Assembly (NCBI GenBank): GCA_023386835.1
Contig: JAEWIY010000208.1
Coordinates: 1-22,800, forward strand
Length of the DNA stretch: 22,800 nt
From: Verrucomicrobiota bacterium
GTDB taxonomy: Bacteria; Verrucomicrobiota; Verrucomicrobiia; Opitutales; Opitutaceae
Direction: 5' to 3'
Shown here: piece after piece, positions 1 through 7,551 of the stretch
How the letters are laid out: every line of letters starts with the position of its first letter
Numbering within the stretch: the stretch's first letter is position 1
Position numbers and translations under genes: made by a program
The notes under the pieces: model-generated
Seen by the model: only the letters and a program-made list of their open reading frames with translations
The model's database searches: none
What the model was told of the DNA's origin: nothing

Positions 1-134
1 GGATGCGAGCCATGGAAAAGGCCGAATTTCGATTCTCGGGTTTTGTTTAGCCAGCGGAAAAACACCGCCCCGGAACACCCTCCACGGCTTCGCCAGCACA
101 TCGACGACGCAGCCACCGCGGGCAGGCGCGAGCG

Positions 135-842
135 TCAGTCGCGCCGCGGCAGCGTCGAAATCGAGACGCGCGCCTTGGCGATCGTTGCTTCGGGCAGGTA
201 TCCGCCAAACGGCAGCGTCGGCATGACCAAGGCTCGGCGCCCCAGCACCGTGCCTGGTTGCAGCACGGCGTTGCATCCGACCTCCGCCGCATCGCCGAGC
301 AACGCTCCGAGTTTGCGCAGCCCGGTATCCACAATGCTGTCGGGCAGCCGGATGGTGACACGTTGTTGATCCAGCCGCAAGTTCGAGAGAATCACGCCGG
401 CGCCGAGGTGGGCACGATTGCCAAGGATCGAATCGCCCACGTAGCTGAAATGCGGCACCTGCACGTCATCGAGCAACAGGCAGTTCTTGAACTCGCAACT
501 GTTGCCCAACACGCAGCCGGCGCCCGCGATGACGTTGCCCCGGATATAGGCGCCCGGACGGATTTCCGTCCGCGGGCCAATCCAGGCTGGCCCGATCAGC
601 GTCGCCGTCGCCGGCAGCCGGACCGACGGATCAAGCCAGACCTCCCCCTCGATGTGCACGCCGGCTGAGATCGTGCGTTCGGCGGTATTGCCGTGCACCC
701 CACGGAGCGCCTCCGCAATTCGCGGCAACCACGCCCAAGGCGCGGCCGCAGCATCGAACGTCGTGCCGAAGAGCTCCAGCGAAGGGGGTAGAGAAAACAG
801 ATCGGAGGCTTTCACCGCCTCCGATCTCGTCGCCGCATGCAC
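135..842 (-). CDS. Left-handed beta-helix (hexapeptide repeat) protein, GlmU/nucleotidyltransferase-like
   Basis: The 235-residue protein has imperfect hexapeptide turns from about residue 60 to 210, for example IGPAWIGPRTEIRPGAYIRG and VIAGAGCVLGNSCEF. These are typical of the left-handed beta-helix acyltransferase domain found at the C-terminus of GlmU-like sugar nucleotidyltransferases. No N-terminal nucleotidyltransferase fold (GXG...RM...K) is visible, so this is a stand-alone beta-helix protein. Such proteins are often annotated as UDP-GlcNAc diphosphorylase-like, but the substrate cannot be told from sequence. The longest frame begins with GTG at 842. A second in-frame GTG (codon 10, at 815) precedes KASDLFSLP and may be the true start, giving 226 residues. 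It lies in the loop of a perfect hairpin (see 799-827). The gene is downstream of, and on the same strand as, the SPW gene, with a 50 bp gap. Family call is confident; function is not. Confidence 0.8.
   Translation of the reverse strand: MHAATRSEAVKASDLFSLPPSLELFGTTFDAAAAPWAWLPRIAEALRGVHGNTAERTISAGVHIEGEVWLDPSVRLPATATLIGPAWIGPRTEIRPGAYIRGNVIAGAGCVLGNSCEFKNCLLLDDVQVPHFSYVGDSILGNRAHLGAGVILSNLRLDQQRVTIRLPDSIVDTGLRKLGALLGDAAEVGCNAVLQPGTVLGRRALVMPTLPFGGYLPEATIAKARVSISTLPRRD
799..827 (-). promoter_or_regulatory. Perfect 11-bp inverted repeat at the start of the beta-helix gene
   Basis: Positions 799-809 (AGATCGGAGGC) and 817-827 (GCCTCCGATCT) are perfect reverse complements separated by 7 nt. In the minus-strand transcript this forms an 11-bp hairpin. 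Its 5' arm contains GGAGG and its loop contains the alternative GTG start of the beta-helix gene. It could hide the start region or be a DNA operator. That it lies inside the longest reading frame makes the upstream GTG start less certain. The repeat itself is seen directly; any role is inferred. Confidence 0.45.
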
Positions 843-892
843 CGGGGCGCAAGCCCGCCCTCAATCCTGCCGCGGCTTCAACAACTCCCAGC

Positions 893-1267
893 CTACACCG
901 GCGTCCGCCGCGGCGTGACGACCGTCGTGTCGTTGCGCGTCATGAAAGCCGCCCCGATCTCCAATAGCCCAACGACCACGTGCGGCCAGCGGATGTACTC
1001 AGCAAAACCGAAGAGCCACGGGGAAACGAGGAGCAGCAGACCGCCGGCCGCGTCGATCCACAGGTGCACGCCAAACGGGATCAGTTTGACCGCACCCAGC
1101 TCATAGTTGGTCAAGAAGCTATAAACCAACACGCCGCAGCCCAGAACGATGGGCACGTTGCGCGCCGCCTCATGCTCGGCGAACCCAAACAGAAACGGCG
1201 CCAGGATGAGCAAGGCACCCACCGCGTAATCGAGAACGCCATGGATATGACGGGGAATGATGCGCAT
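893..1267 (-). CDS. SPW-repeat integral membrane protein
   Basis: This is a 124-residue protein with about four hydrophobic segments. It has two copies of the SPW-family signature, ILAPFLFGF near residue 22 and VSPWLFGF near residue 80, as in the SPW repeat family (PF03779). Each repeat is followed by a hydrophobic pair of helices, consistent with an inner-membrane protein built from two duplicated two-helix units. I chose the ATG at 1267 (MRIIPRHIHG) because the family begins close to this point. The upstream 25 codons in frame are Arg-rich and look non-coding. The biochemical function of the family is unknown. It is divergent from the copper ATPase with about 240 bp between, but nothing in its sequence suggests metal binding. 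Confidence 0.85.
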   Translation of the reverse strand: MRIIPRHIHGVLDYAVGALLILAPFLFGFAEHEAARNVPIVLGCGVLVYSFLTNYELGAVKLIPFGVHLWIDAAGGLLLLVSPWLFGFAEYIRWPHVVVGLLEIGAAFMTRNDTTVVTPRRTPV

Positions 1268-1508
1268 AATAAGCAAGATAGCGCGGCCTTCGCCATTCGA
1301 TAGTGGTAAGGCCCCCGAGCGACGCATCGGACGGCTTCGCAAGAGGAAGTCGTAGGGATTCAGGCGCTACATCGTCGGCCGCCCCATGCCCGCGTCGCCG
1401 CCGTTTGACGTCGCGAAAACTCCGCAGCCCCCGGTGCCCGAGAGGAGAAAGGTGCGAAACCGTCGAACTGCGTGTAGGCTTCCGACCGCTGTCCCATCTT
1501 CTGCCCAA

Positions 1509-3929
1509 ATGAAACATTCCGGTCATTCCCACTCGCATCACGACGGGAAGTCGCCGCGCGCCCCTACGAGCGCTCCGCACCCAAAGTCCGACACGGCCTG
1601 CTGCCACCACCAGCGGATGGGCGAGTCGGAGCCGGCCCATCCTGGTCATCACGGGGAACACGGGCACATGGGACACCATCACCACGACCCGTCGATTCAG
1701 CCGTCGCCCAACGCGAAATACTTCTGCCCGATGTGCGCCGGAGTGGAATCGGACCGGCCGGGAGACTGCCCGAAATGCGGCATGGCGCTTGAGCGAAATC
1801 CGGCCTACGTGGCTCCGACGGTTTACACCTGCCCGATGCACCCAGAGGTGCGGCAAGACGGACCTGGCGAATGCCCGATCTGCGGCATGCCCCTCGAGCC
1901 GGCGGCGCCGACCGAGGATGCGGAAGACGAGGCCGCCTTAGAGCATCTGCGGCGCAAGCTGTGGTGGGGTGCGGCCCTCGCCTTGCCGGTGTTTGTCTCC
2001 GCCATGGCGGGCATGGTCCCCGGCTTGCTGCCCGAGGCCTTCGCGACGGCCGGGTGGCGGCGGTGGGCGGAATTCGCCCTCGCCACCCCCGTGGTCTTCT
2101 GGGCGGGCCACTTCATCTGGACGCGCGCCTGGAATTCGCTCCGTCACCGCAGCGCGAACATGTACACGTTGCTCGCCTTGGGCATCGGCGCTGCATACGC
2201 ATTCAGCGTCGTCGCCGTCATCGCACCCGGGCTGTTTCCGCACGCGCTGCAGCACGATGGCGCGGCCGGCCTGTACTTTGAGGCGGCGGCGATCATCACG
2301 GTCCTGGCTGTATTTGGCGAATACCTACAGGAACGCGCCCGGCGGCGAACCGGCCAGGCCGTGCGCGCGCTGCTCGGACTGGCGCCCAAGACCGCTCGTC
2401 GCGTCAGCGAGAGCGGCGACGAGGACGTGCCACTCGCTTCCGTCGTGGTCGGTGACCTGCTTCGCGTGCGTCCGGGCGAGAAGATCCCGCTCGATGGCGT
2501 CGTGACCGAGGGCCACAGCACCATCGACGAATCGATGCTGACGGGCGAGCCGCTGCCGGTCGACAAGCAGACGGGGGATCGCGTGATCGGCGGCACCGTC
2601 AACCAGACGGGGGCCTTTGTCATGCGCACCGAAAAGGTCGGCGCCGAAACGTTGCTCGCGCAGATCGTGCACCTCGTCGGTCAAGCCCAGCGCAGCCGCG
2701 CGCCGATCCAGGCGCTGGCGGACCGCGTTTCATCGTACTTTGTCCCCGCGGTGATCGCGGTCGCGGCGCTGACGTTTGTCGCCTGGCTCGTCTGGGGCCC
2801 TGAACCCGCCCTCGCCTACGCGCTGGCGAATGCCGTTGCCGTCCTGATCATCGCCTGCCCCTGCGCGCTCGGGCTGGCCACACCGATGTCGATCACCGTC
2901 GCGATGGGCCGCGGCGCCACGCTGGGTGTGCTGATCCGCGACGCCGCCGCGCTGCAGCGGGCGGAAAAGGTCACGCATGTCGTCACGGACAAAACCGGCA
3001 CGCTCACGCAGGGCCGGCCCGAACTCGTGGCGGTGGAAACTGACGCCGAGGCCGACGAGGCACAAATCCTCACCTGGGCCGCAGCGCTCGAACGCCACAG
3101 CGAACATCCACTCGCCCACGCGATCGTGCAGGCCGCCGAAGCTCGTCAACTCAGCGCTCCGGAGGTCGGCGGGTTTGCTTCCACGACCGGTGGCGGTGTG
3201 TCCGGACAGATCGACGGCCGGACCGTCCGCGTCGGCAAGGTGGCCTGGCTGGAAGAACAAGGCGTGACGATCGGTCGATCGTGGGCAGCCCGCGCGGAGC
3301 GCCTGCTCGAGCGCGGCGGCACAGTCGTGTGGATGGCGATCGACCACAAAGTCGCGGGTCTGCTGCTGCTCGCTGACGCGATCAAGCCCACCACTCGCGA
3401 AGCGGTGCAACGCCTTCACGCCCTCGGCCTGAAGGTCGTAATGTTGACCGGCGACCACGCAATCACCGCACGCGGCGTCGGCCAGCAACTCGAAATCGAT
3501 GACGTGCGAGCGCAACTCGCTCCCGAAGACAAACACCGCATCGTCGAAGAACTGCGCGCTCAGGGAGCCGTGGTGGCCATGGCGGGCGACGGCATCAACG
3601 ACGCACCAGCCCTTGCGGCGGCAGACATCGGCATCGCGATGGGCACCGGTACGGATGTCGCGATGGAGAGCGCGGGAGTGACCCTGGTGAAGGGTGACAT
3701 GCGCGGCGTCGCCACCGCGTTGAGCCTGAGCCGGGCGGCCATGCGCAATGTCCGGCAGAACCTGTTCTTCGCGTTCGTCTACAACAGCCTCGGCGTGCCG
3801 CTCGCCGCGGGCATGCTGTATCCGGTTACCGGATGGTTGCTCAATCCGATGTTCGCCGGGCTGGCGATGGCGTTGAGCAGCGTTTCTGTCATCACCAACG
3901 CACTACGCCTGCGCCACGTCCCTCTCTGA
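1509..3929 (+). CDS. copA: Cu(I)-translocating P1B-type ATPase (CopA-like) with two YHS-like heavy-metal-binding domains
   Basis: This 806-residue ATPase exports copper across the inner membrane. The N-terminus is His-rich (about residues 1-65, including HHHH) and carries two CPMx(n)CPxCGM metal-binding motifs at about 71-90 and 106-125. These replace the usual CxxC HMA domains. The P-type core is complete: MLTGE actuator loop, transmembrane CPC (C450-P-C452), phosphorylated D494 in DKTGTLT, SEHPLAHA nucleotide-binding motif, and hinge GDGIND (693-698). The late membrane helices carry YN (FVYNSLG) and MALSS, the P1B-1 Cu(I) signature. The start was set at ATG 1509 (MKHSGHSHSHH). An in-frame GTG at 1452 follows an AGGAG and would add 19 residues. 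That is the less likely start, since neighbouring genes do not use Shine-Dalgarno motifs. It is convergent with the sigma operon, with 42 bp between the stops. Confidence 0.95.
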   Translation: MKHSGHSHSHHDGKSPRAPTSAPHPKSDTACCHHQRMGESEPAHPGHHGEHGHMGHHHHDPSIQPSPNAKYFCPMCAGVESDRPGDCPKCGMALERNPAYVAPTVYTCPMHPEVRQDGPGECPICGMPLEPAAPTEDAEDEAALEHLRRKLWWGAALALPVFVSAMAGMVPGLLPEAFATAGWRRWAEFALATPVVFWAGHFIWTRAWNSLRHRSANMYTLLALGIGAAYAFSVVAVIAPGLFPHALQHDGAAGLYFEAAAIITVLAVFGEYLQERARRRTGQAVRALLGLAPKTARRVSESGDEDVPLASVVVGDLLRVRPGEKIPLDGVVTEGHSTIDESMLTGEPLPVDKQTGDRVIGGTVNQTGAFVMRTEKVGAETLLAQIVHLVGQAQRSRAPIQALADRVSSYFVPAVIAVAALTFVAWLVWGPEPALAYALANAVAVLIIACPCALGLATPMSITVAMGRGATLGVLIRDAAALQRAEKVTHVVTDKTGTLTQGRPELVAVETDAEADEAQILTWAAALERHSEHPLAHAIVQAAEARQLSAPEVGGFASTTGGGVSGQIDGRTVRVGKVAWLEEQGVTIGRSWAARAERLLERGGTVVWMAIDHKVAGLLLLADAIKPTTREAVQRLHALGLKVVMLTGDHAITARGVGQQLEIDDVRAQLAPEDKHRIVEELRAQGAVVAMAGDGINDAPALAAADIGIAMGTGTDVAMESAGVTLVKGDMRGVATALSLSRAAMRNVRQNLFFAFVYNSLGVPLAAGMLYPVTGWLLNPMFAGLAMALSSVSVITNALRLRHVPL

Positions 3930-3971
3930 GCGGGCTGGCGCCTTCGCCCCCTGAGGGTGACCGCCTGAAGC

Positions 3972-4565
3972 TCACCGTTTCGCGCGCAGCGACCGCTGCA
4001 ATTTCGTCCGCAGCTTGGCGCGCGCGCGCGCCAGCCGCGTCTCCACGGCCTTCGCCGACGCGCCGACCGCCTGGGCGATCTCCGCATAGGACATCTGCTC
4101 GTATTCAAAAAGCACCACCACCTCTCGCAGCGCGACCGGCAACTCCGCTATTGCCTCCCGCACGGCGGCCGCTCGCTCGGCCTGCTCCAAACCAGCCGCC
4201 CCCGCGTCAGCGTCCGCACCCCGCTCGGGCGGCTCCTCCGTCCAGTTTTCGAGCGCGATCTCGGGCCGGCGCCGCCACCAGCGCAACCGGTTGCGTGCCA
4301 GGTTGACGGCAATCCCTAGCACCCACGGCTTCACCGGACGCCCGATCACGAACCGATCGCGATGAATCCACAGCCGCGTGAACGTCTCCTGCGAGAGGTC
4401 CTCGGCCTCGCTGGCATTCAGGACGATCCGCGCGATGAGCGCCTTCACCGGCCGTTCCCAACGCTGCATCAGGGCCGCGAAAGCCGCCTCATCCGACGCC
4501 TGCAGGCGCCGCATCAGTTCTGCGTCCTCGTCCGCCGGGGTCATTGCCTGCCCGTTCGGCGCCAT
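3972..4565 (-). CDS. ECF sigma-70 family factor (CnrH-like) of the metal-resistance island
   Basis: This is a 197-residue ECF sigma factor with only regions 2 and 4. Region 2 spans about residues 25-100, with the core-binding and -10 segment SEAEDLSQETFTRLW followed by an Arg/Trp-rich stretch (NRLRWWRRR). A variable acidic linker follows. Region 4 (about 140-190) contains the helix-turn-helix YAEIAQAVGASAKAVETRLARAR. It is the third gene of a minus-strand operon. It begins 4 nt after the stop of the CnrX-like sensor, which is preceded by a membrane anti-sigma-like protein, the same order as cnrY-cnrX-cnrH in Cupriavidus. It probably directs RNA polymerase to the paired promoters at 5375-5435. 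A second in-frame ATG seven codons in (4544) is also a possible start. Sigma identity is clear; the target is inferred. Confidence 0.92.
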   Translation of the reverse strand: MAPNGQAMTPADEDAELMRRLQASDEAAFAALMQRWERPVKALIARIVLNASEAEDLSQETFTRLWIHRDRFVIGRPVKPWVLGIAVNLARNRLRWWRRRPEIALENWTEEPPERGADADAGAAGLEQAERAAAVREAIAELPVALREVVVLFEYEQMSYAEIAQAVGASAKAVETRLARARAKLRTKLQRSLRAKR

Positions 4566-4569
4566 GCGT

Positions 4570-5052
4570 TCAGTGCTGGTGGCCGGAAACGTGCAGTGAC
4601 GGCGCAGCCTGATGATCGAAATCCGGGATCTTCGGCAGAACGAGCGCGAGATAACGTTCCCCCTGCCCCGATGGCATCAAGGCCGCGCATTGCCGAACAT
4701 GGGCGGTGATCGCGGTCTCACAAATCCGGCGCAACTCCTGCACCCTCGCCTCCGCCGAGACGAGCGCCGCCGGCTCCACGTCCGGCTGCTGCTTCAATTG
4801 GTTTCGCATGCGCACCGCCTCCTGGATCGCGCGGCAATGCTCCTCACAAACACCCGAGTAGGCCTCGTGCAGCGCCTTGATCCGGGCAAACTGGTTCTCG
4901 TTCAGTTTGAACTCGGCTCGCAGCCAGTCGAGCGGCGCGCCATTGGACATGGCCGTGCGAACTTCCCGGTCACCAGCGGATCGATACGTGACCGCCGCCG
5001 TCGCGGCCGCCAGCGCGAGCACCACACCGAGCGTCACCAGAAGATGTTTCAT
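4570..5052 (-). CDS. Periplasmic heavy-metal sensor, CnrX/Spy-like (Metal_resist family)
   Basis: This is a 160-residue protein with one N-terminal membrane anchor (about residues 4-23) and a helical periplasmic domain. The domain resembles CnrX and the Metal_resist/Spy family (PF13801). LNENQFARIKALHEAY matches the LTxxQ-type motif. Candidate metal ligands are clustered: H62, C69, H72 and C73 in one helix, and C111, H118, C122 and M126 in another, followed by the family ending PSGQGERYLALVLPKI. The tail ends in His-Gln-His. It should sense periplasmic metal and control the anti-sigma/sigma pair. Its ATG overlaps the stop of the preceding gene as ATGA, implying translational coupling. The extra Cys residues suggest copper or another soft metal rather than nickel, which is an inference. 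Confidence 0.88.
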   Translation of the reverse strand: MKHLLVTLGVVLALAAATAAVTYRSAGDREVRTAMSNGAPLDWLRAEFKLNENQFARIKALHEAYSGVCEEHCRAIQEAVRMRNQLKQQPDVEPAALVSAEARVQELRRICETAITAHVRQCAALMPSGQGERYLALVLPKIPDFDHQAAPSLHVSGHQH

Positions 5053-5360
5053 GGGGTGCGAAGGTTCGCCTGCACCCGTGGATCCAGTTCAACGAGGTAG
5101 TGGGTGACCATCGCGTCACGCTGGGCTTCGAGACGCGCCTCGCCGACCGCGTACCCGATCCAGCCAGCGGCGCTGACCGCAAGGACGGCGGCGAACGACC
5201 AGCGGGCGAGATGCCCGTGGACGTAACCGAGCCAGGTCTCCCGCGTTCGCTGGCGGATACGTTGCCAGACCGCCGGACGAAAATCCGGATCGGCGGGCGG
5301 CGTGACGCGCCACTCCGCCAAATGGCGCGAGAGCGGGTCGGGAGAAGATGAGGGAACCAT
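5049..5360 (-). CDS. Putative membrane anti-sigma factor (CnrY-like position)
   Basis: This 103-residue protein has a cytoplasmic N-terminus of about 50 residues (LAEWRVTPPADPDFRPAVWQRI), a single transmembrane segment at about 53-72 and a short periplasmic tail. The layout and position fit an anti-sigma factor that holds the ECF sigma factor at the membrane and is controlled by the CnrX-like protein. It is the first gene of the operon and overlaps the sensor gene by 4 nt. I recognised no specific domain, so the role comes from context, size and topology. The start is the ATG at 5360. Upstream in-frame codons would run through the proposed promoter and are rejected. Only about 15 nt separate the ATG from the putative -10, so the transcript leader would be very short. 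Confidence 0.7.
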   Translation of the reverse strand: MVPSSSPDPLSRHLAEWRVTPPADPDFRPAVWQRIRQRTRETWLGYVHGHLARWSFAAVLAVSAAGWIGYAVGEARLEAQRDAMVTHYLVELDPRVQANLRTP

Positions 5361-5374
5361 GGTGATCACGAACA

Positions 5375-5401
5375 ATAACCCGGTGGACGAAATTTCCCTC
5401 A
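5375..5401 (-). promoter_or_regulatory. Putative ECF-type promoter of the anti-sigma/sensor/sigma operon
   Basis: On the minus strand the sequence reads TGAGGG (5401-5396), 12 nt, then CCGGGTTAT (5383-5375). From TGAGGG to GTTAT is 16 nt, a normal spacing between the -35 and -10 elements of ECF promoters. The identical pair occurs on the plus strand as a mirror image around position 5405. Location immediately upstream of the anti-sigma start fits autoregulation by the encoded sigma factor. The exact transcription start is unknown. Confidence 0.5.
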
Positions 5402-5408
5402 ACCTTTC

Positions 5409-5435
5409 TGAGGGTTTTGCGGCGCGCCGGGTTAT
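5409..5435 (+). promoter_or_regulatory. Putative ECF-type promoter of the efflux operon
   Basis: The plus strand reads TGAGGG (5409-5414), 12 nt, then CCGGGTTAT (5427-5435), ending 23 nt before the start codon of the secreted YHS-like gene. It is the mirror image of the motif at 5375-5401. The shared two-part motif with identical spacing on both strands is the main evidence. An alternative reading is a dyad-symmetric binding site for an unseen repressor or activator. Confidence 0.5.
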
Positions 5436-5458
5436 AGCCCCTGAAACCAGTAAGTACC

Positions 5459-5860
5459 ATGATTCCTCGATACCAGACCGTTCTCCTCGCGGGTGCCCTG
5501 CTCTTTTCCGGCCCACTCCTTGCGCAAGCCACCGCCGCCCAACCTTCTGCCGCCGACGAAACCAAATCAGCCGCGGGCCAACTGATTCCCGTCACCGCCA
5601 AGGATGCGGCCTGGGCCGCTGAAGCCCGTAAACAGTATCCGTCCAACCAATGCCTGGTTTCCGACGAACCGCTGGGCAGCATGGGCGAACCCGATGACTT
5701 TATCTATCGCGTTGCGGGCCAGCCGGACCGGCTCGTGCGCTTCTGCTGCGGAGGATGTGGCGAAGACTTCCTGGCGGACCCGGCCGCTCACTTGGCGAAA
5801 CTCGACCAGTCGAAAAAGGACGGCAAAGCGAAAGGCGAAAGCCGCCACCAGCACCGCTGA
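5459..5860 (+). CDS. Secreted YHS/TRASH-like metal-binding protein
   Basis: This is a 133-residue protein with an N-terminal signal peptide (hydrophobic residues 7-22, probable cleavage after LLAQA). The mature part holds a compact YHS-like module: YPSNQCLVSDEPLGSMGE at 60-77, then RFCCGGCGEDFLADP at 95-109, with C65, C96, C97 and C100 as likely ligands. The module is followed by a Lys-rich segment and a C-terminal HQHR. It is the first gene of the efflux operon, 8 nt before the outer membrane channel gene. It probably acts as a periplasmic copper-binding protein, filling the place CusF has in enterobacterial cus operons. That role is inferred; the fold assignment is from motif pattern. Confidence 0.75.
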   Translation: MIPRYQTVLLAGALLFSGPLLAQATAAQPSAADETKSAAGQLIPVTAKDAAWAAEARKQYPSNQCLVSDEPLGSMGEPDDFIYRVAGQPDRLVRFCCGGCGEDFLADPAAHLAKLDQSKKDGKAKGESRHQHR

Positions 5861-5868
5861 ACGTTTCG

Positions 5869-7107
5869 ATGCGTCCCGCCGTTCACACGCTCGCTGGTCT
5901 AGGTCTGCTGCTTCTCGCCACCACGGCGAGGGCGGAGCCAACCAGCACGGTCCGCCCGGAGCTGCTCCTGCGCGTGCAGGACGCACCCACGCTCGCCGCG
6001 GCGAGCCGGCGCGTGGACGCGGCGCGGGAACGGATCGAAGCGGCCGGACGCTTTCCGGATCCGGAAGTTGAGGGCATGTTGTCCGAAATGGACGGGCCGA
6101 TGGGCGAATCGTCCACCATGTACGAGCTCGCTTTGCGGCAGCCGCTACCGAAACGCGGGGAGCGCTCTGCCGCCCGCGAACGCGCCCGCGCCGCCTTGGC
6201 GATGTCCGAGGCCGAGTTCGCGGTCATGGCCGGAGAACTGGCCGGCGAAGTCGCCATGGCCCTCGCCGAAGCCGAGGGGGCGCATCAGCGTAGTGCCTTG
6301 CTGGAGACGCAGCTCGGGCGGCTCGATGCCGTGCTGCGTGCGATCGAAATTCAGCTCTCCTCGAGTAACAACAGCCGCCTCGCCGACCGCCTGACCGTGC
6401 AGAGCCGGATCGCCTCGATGCAACTGATGATCGAGGAGGCGCGGCGCAGGGCGGACGACGCGCACGCGGAGATTCGCGGACGACTGGGCTTGGCTCCGGA
6501 CGCAGAGCTGCCGGCTTACGCAGCCCCCGAGCTCAACTCGATCGATCCGGAACGGTCCGCCCGGGTGAAACTCGCCGCCGCCCGTGCCTCCGAAGCCGAA
6601 GCGATGGTGCGGATGGCGCAGGCCTCCGCCCGGCCGATGACGGCGGTTGGCCTTCGTTTCGAGCGCGAACGCATGGCGATGGGCGACGAGGACACGGTTG
6701 GGGTCGCATTTATGTCCGAGATCCCGTGGCGCGGCCGGCGCTACGCCAAAGCCGAAGCCCGCGCGGCGCAGGCGGACCGTGCCGCCGCCCAGGCCGACGC
6801 CACCGCGGTGCGGCACCGCGCCAGGAGTGCGTTGGCGCGCGTCGCCCGCGCAGAGCGTCTGGCAGAACTCGCGCGCCGGTTGAGTCAGGAAACACTGCAA
6901 CGCCTCAACGCCGAGTACGAATCGATGATTGGTTCGGCTGGCGTGACGTCGACCGGCGGATCCACGGTGCTGCAGCTCGTGGAACTGCTCGAAAAAGCAA
7001 CCGAAGCCGAACTGCAGGTGATCGAAGCCGTGACCGCCGCACGGGTCGCCCGCGCGGAACTCTGGACGTATGCAGACCCTGCCCGCTTCACCTTAAACAC
7101 CTTTTAG
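5869..7107 (+). CDS. cusC: Outer membrane efflux channel, TolC/CusC family
   Basis: This is a 412-residue protein with a signal peptide (residues 1-22, ending TARA). It has two Ala/Glu/Arg-rich helical repeats typical of TolC-family outer membrane factors. The first half has the family's FPDPEVEGML...LALRQPLPKRGERSAARERA pattern; the second has VGVAFMSEIPWRGRRYAKAEA, corresponding to the repeated P-layer motif. It forms the outer membrane exit duct for the CusBA-type pump encoded downstream. The start was placed at ATG 5869, 8 nt after the previous stop, because the signal peptide begins there; upstream in-frame codons overlap the YHS gene. CusC is named by operon context and could equally be called CzcC-like. 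Confidence 0.9.
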   Translation: MRPAVHTLAGLGLLLLATTARAEPTSTVRPELLLRVQDAPTLAAASRRVDAARERIEAAGRFPDPEVEGMLSEMDGPMGESSTMYELALRQPLPKRGERSAARERARAALAMSEAEFAVMAGELAGEVAMALAEAEGAHQRSALLETQLGRLDAVLRAIEIQLSSSNNSRLADRLTVQSRIASMQLMIEEARRRADDAHAEIRGRLGLAPDAELPAYAAPELNSIDPERSARVKLAAARASEAEAMVRMAQASARPMTAVGLRFERERMAMGDEDTVGVAFMSEIPWRGRRYAKAEARAAQADRAAAQADATAVRHRARSALARVARAERLAELARRLSQETLQRLNAEYESMIGSAGVTSTGGSTVLQLVELLEKATEAELQVIEAVTAARVARAELWTYADPARFTLNTF

Positions 7108-7113
7108 TCCACC

Positions 7114-7551
7114 ATGACACGTTCCATTCTGATTTTCCTCGGCTGTTTCGCCGGTGGTGCGCTCCTGGCGCTGGTGGTGCGGGCGACCCGCTTCAATCCA
7201 CACGACGAAGCCACGCCCCATGTCGACCACGGCGGTAGCTATAGCGCGATGGTATCCAACCCGCTCACGCCGCCGAGAAGCTCTTCTTCCTCGAACCCAG
7301 CTCCTGCCACGTCGGGCCACGATCACCGCTCCACCCGCGCGGAGACGCAGAGCGACTCGCTGGCGGACCGTAGCACACCGGTGAATACGATCTGCGCCAT
7401 TTGCGGCATGCCGGTTGACCCGTCACTTCCCACGGCGGAATACGAGGGCAAAACGATCGGCTTCGGCTGCCGGATGTGCCCGCCGAAGTTCAAGGCCCAG
7501 CCGGACAAGTACGGCCCCGCCTACATTCGGAACGAGCTTTATCAGCCATGA
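7114..7551 (+). CDS. Membrane-anchored YHS-domain protein
   Basis: This is a 145-residue protein with an N-terminal membrane anchor (residues 4-22) and a flexible Ser/Pro/His-rich linker (about 28-88). It ends in a YHS-like domain: NTICAICGMPVDPS (C94, C97), then GKTIGFGCRMCPPKF (C119, C122), then a KYGPAYI end. The CxxC pair and CRMC motif suggest bound copper or zinc at the periplasmic face of the inner membrane. It lies 6 nt after the channel gene and overlaps the adaptor gene by 4 nt (ATGA), so it is cotranslated with the pump. It may hand metal to the pump, which is inferred. Confidence 0.8.
   Translation: MTRSILIFLGCFAGGALLALVVRATRFNPHDEATPHVDHGGSYSAMVSNPLTPPRSSSSSNPAPATSGHDHRSTRAETQSDSLADRSTPVNTICAICGMPVDPSLPTAEYEGKTIGFGCRMCPPKFKAQPDKYGPAYIRNELYQP

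Noticed and set aside
1..15. Possible start of a further minus-strand gene (ATG GCT CGC ATC) running off the window
   Set aside because: Only four codons are visible and no supporting motif exists.
1452..1508. GTG start with AGGAG upstream for the copper ATPase
   Set aside because: Kept as an alternative only: other genes here do not use SD motifs and the added residues do not look like the family N-terminus.
5396..5418. CCCTCA-N7-TGAGGG followed by TTTT as a terminator
   Set aside because: It sits between divergent genes, where no transcript needs ending, and its symmetry with the outer arms fits paired promoters better.
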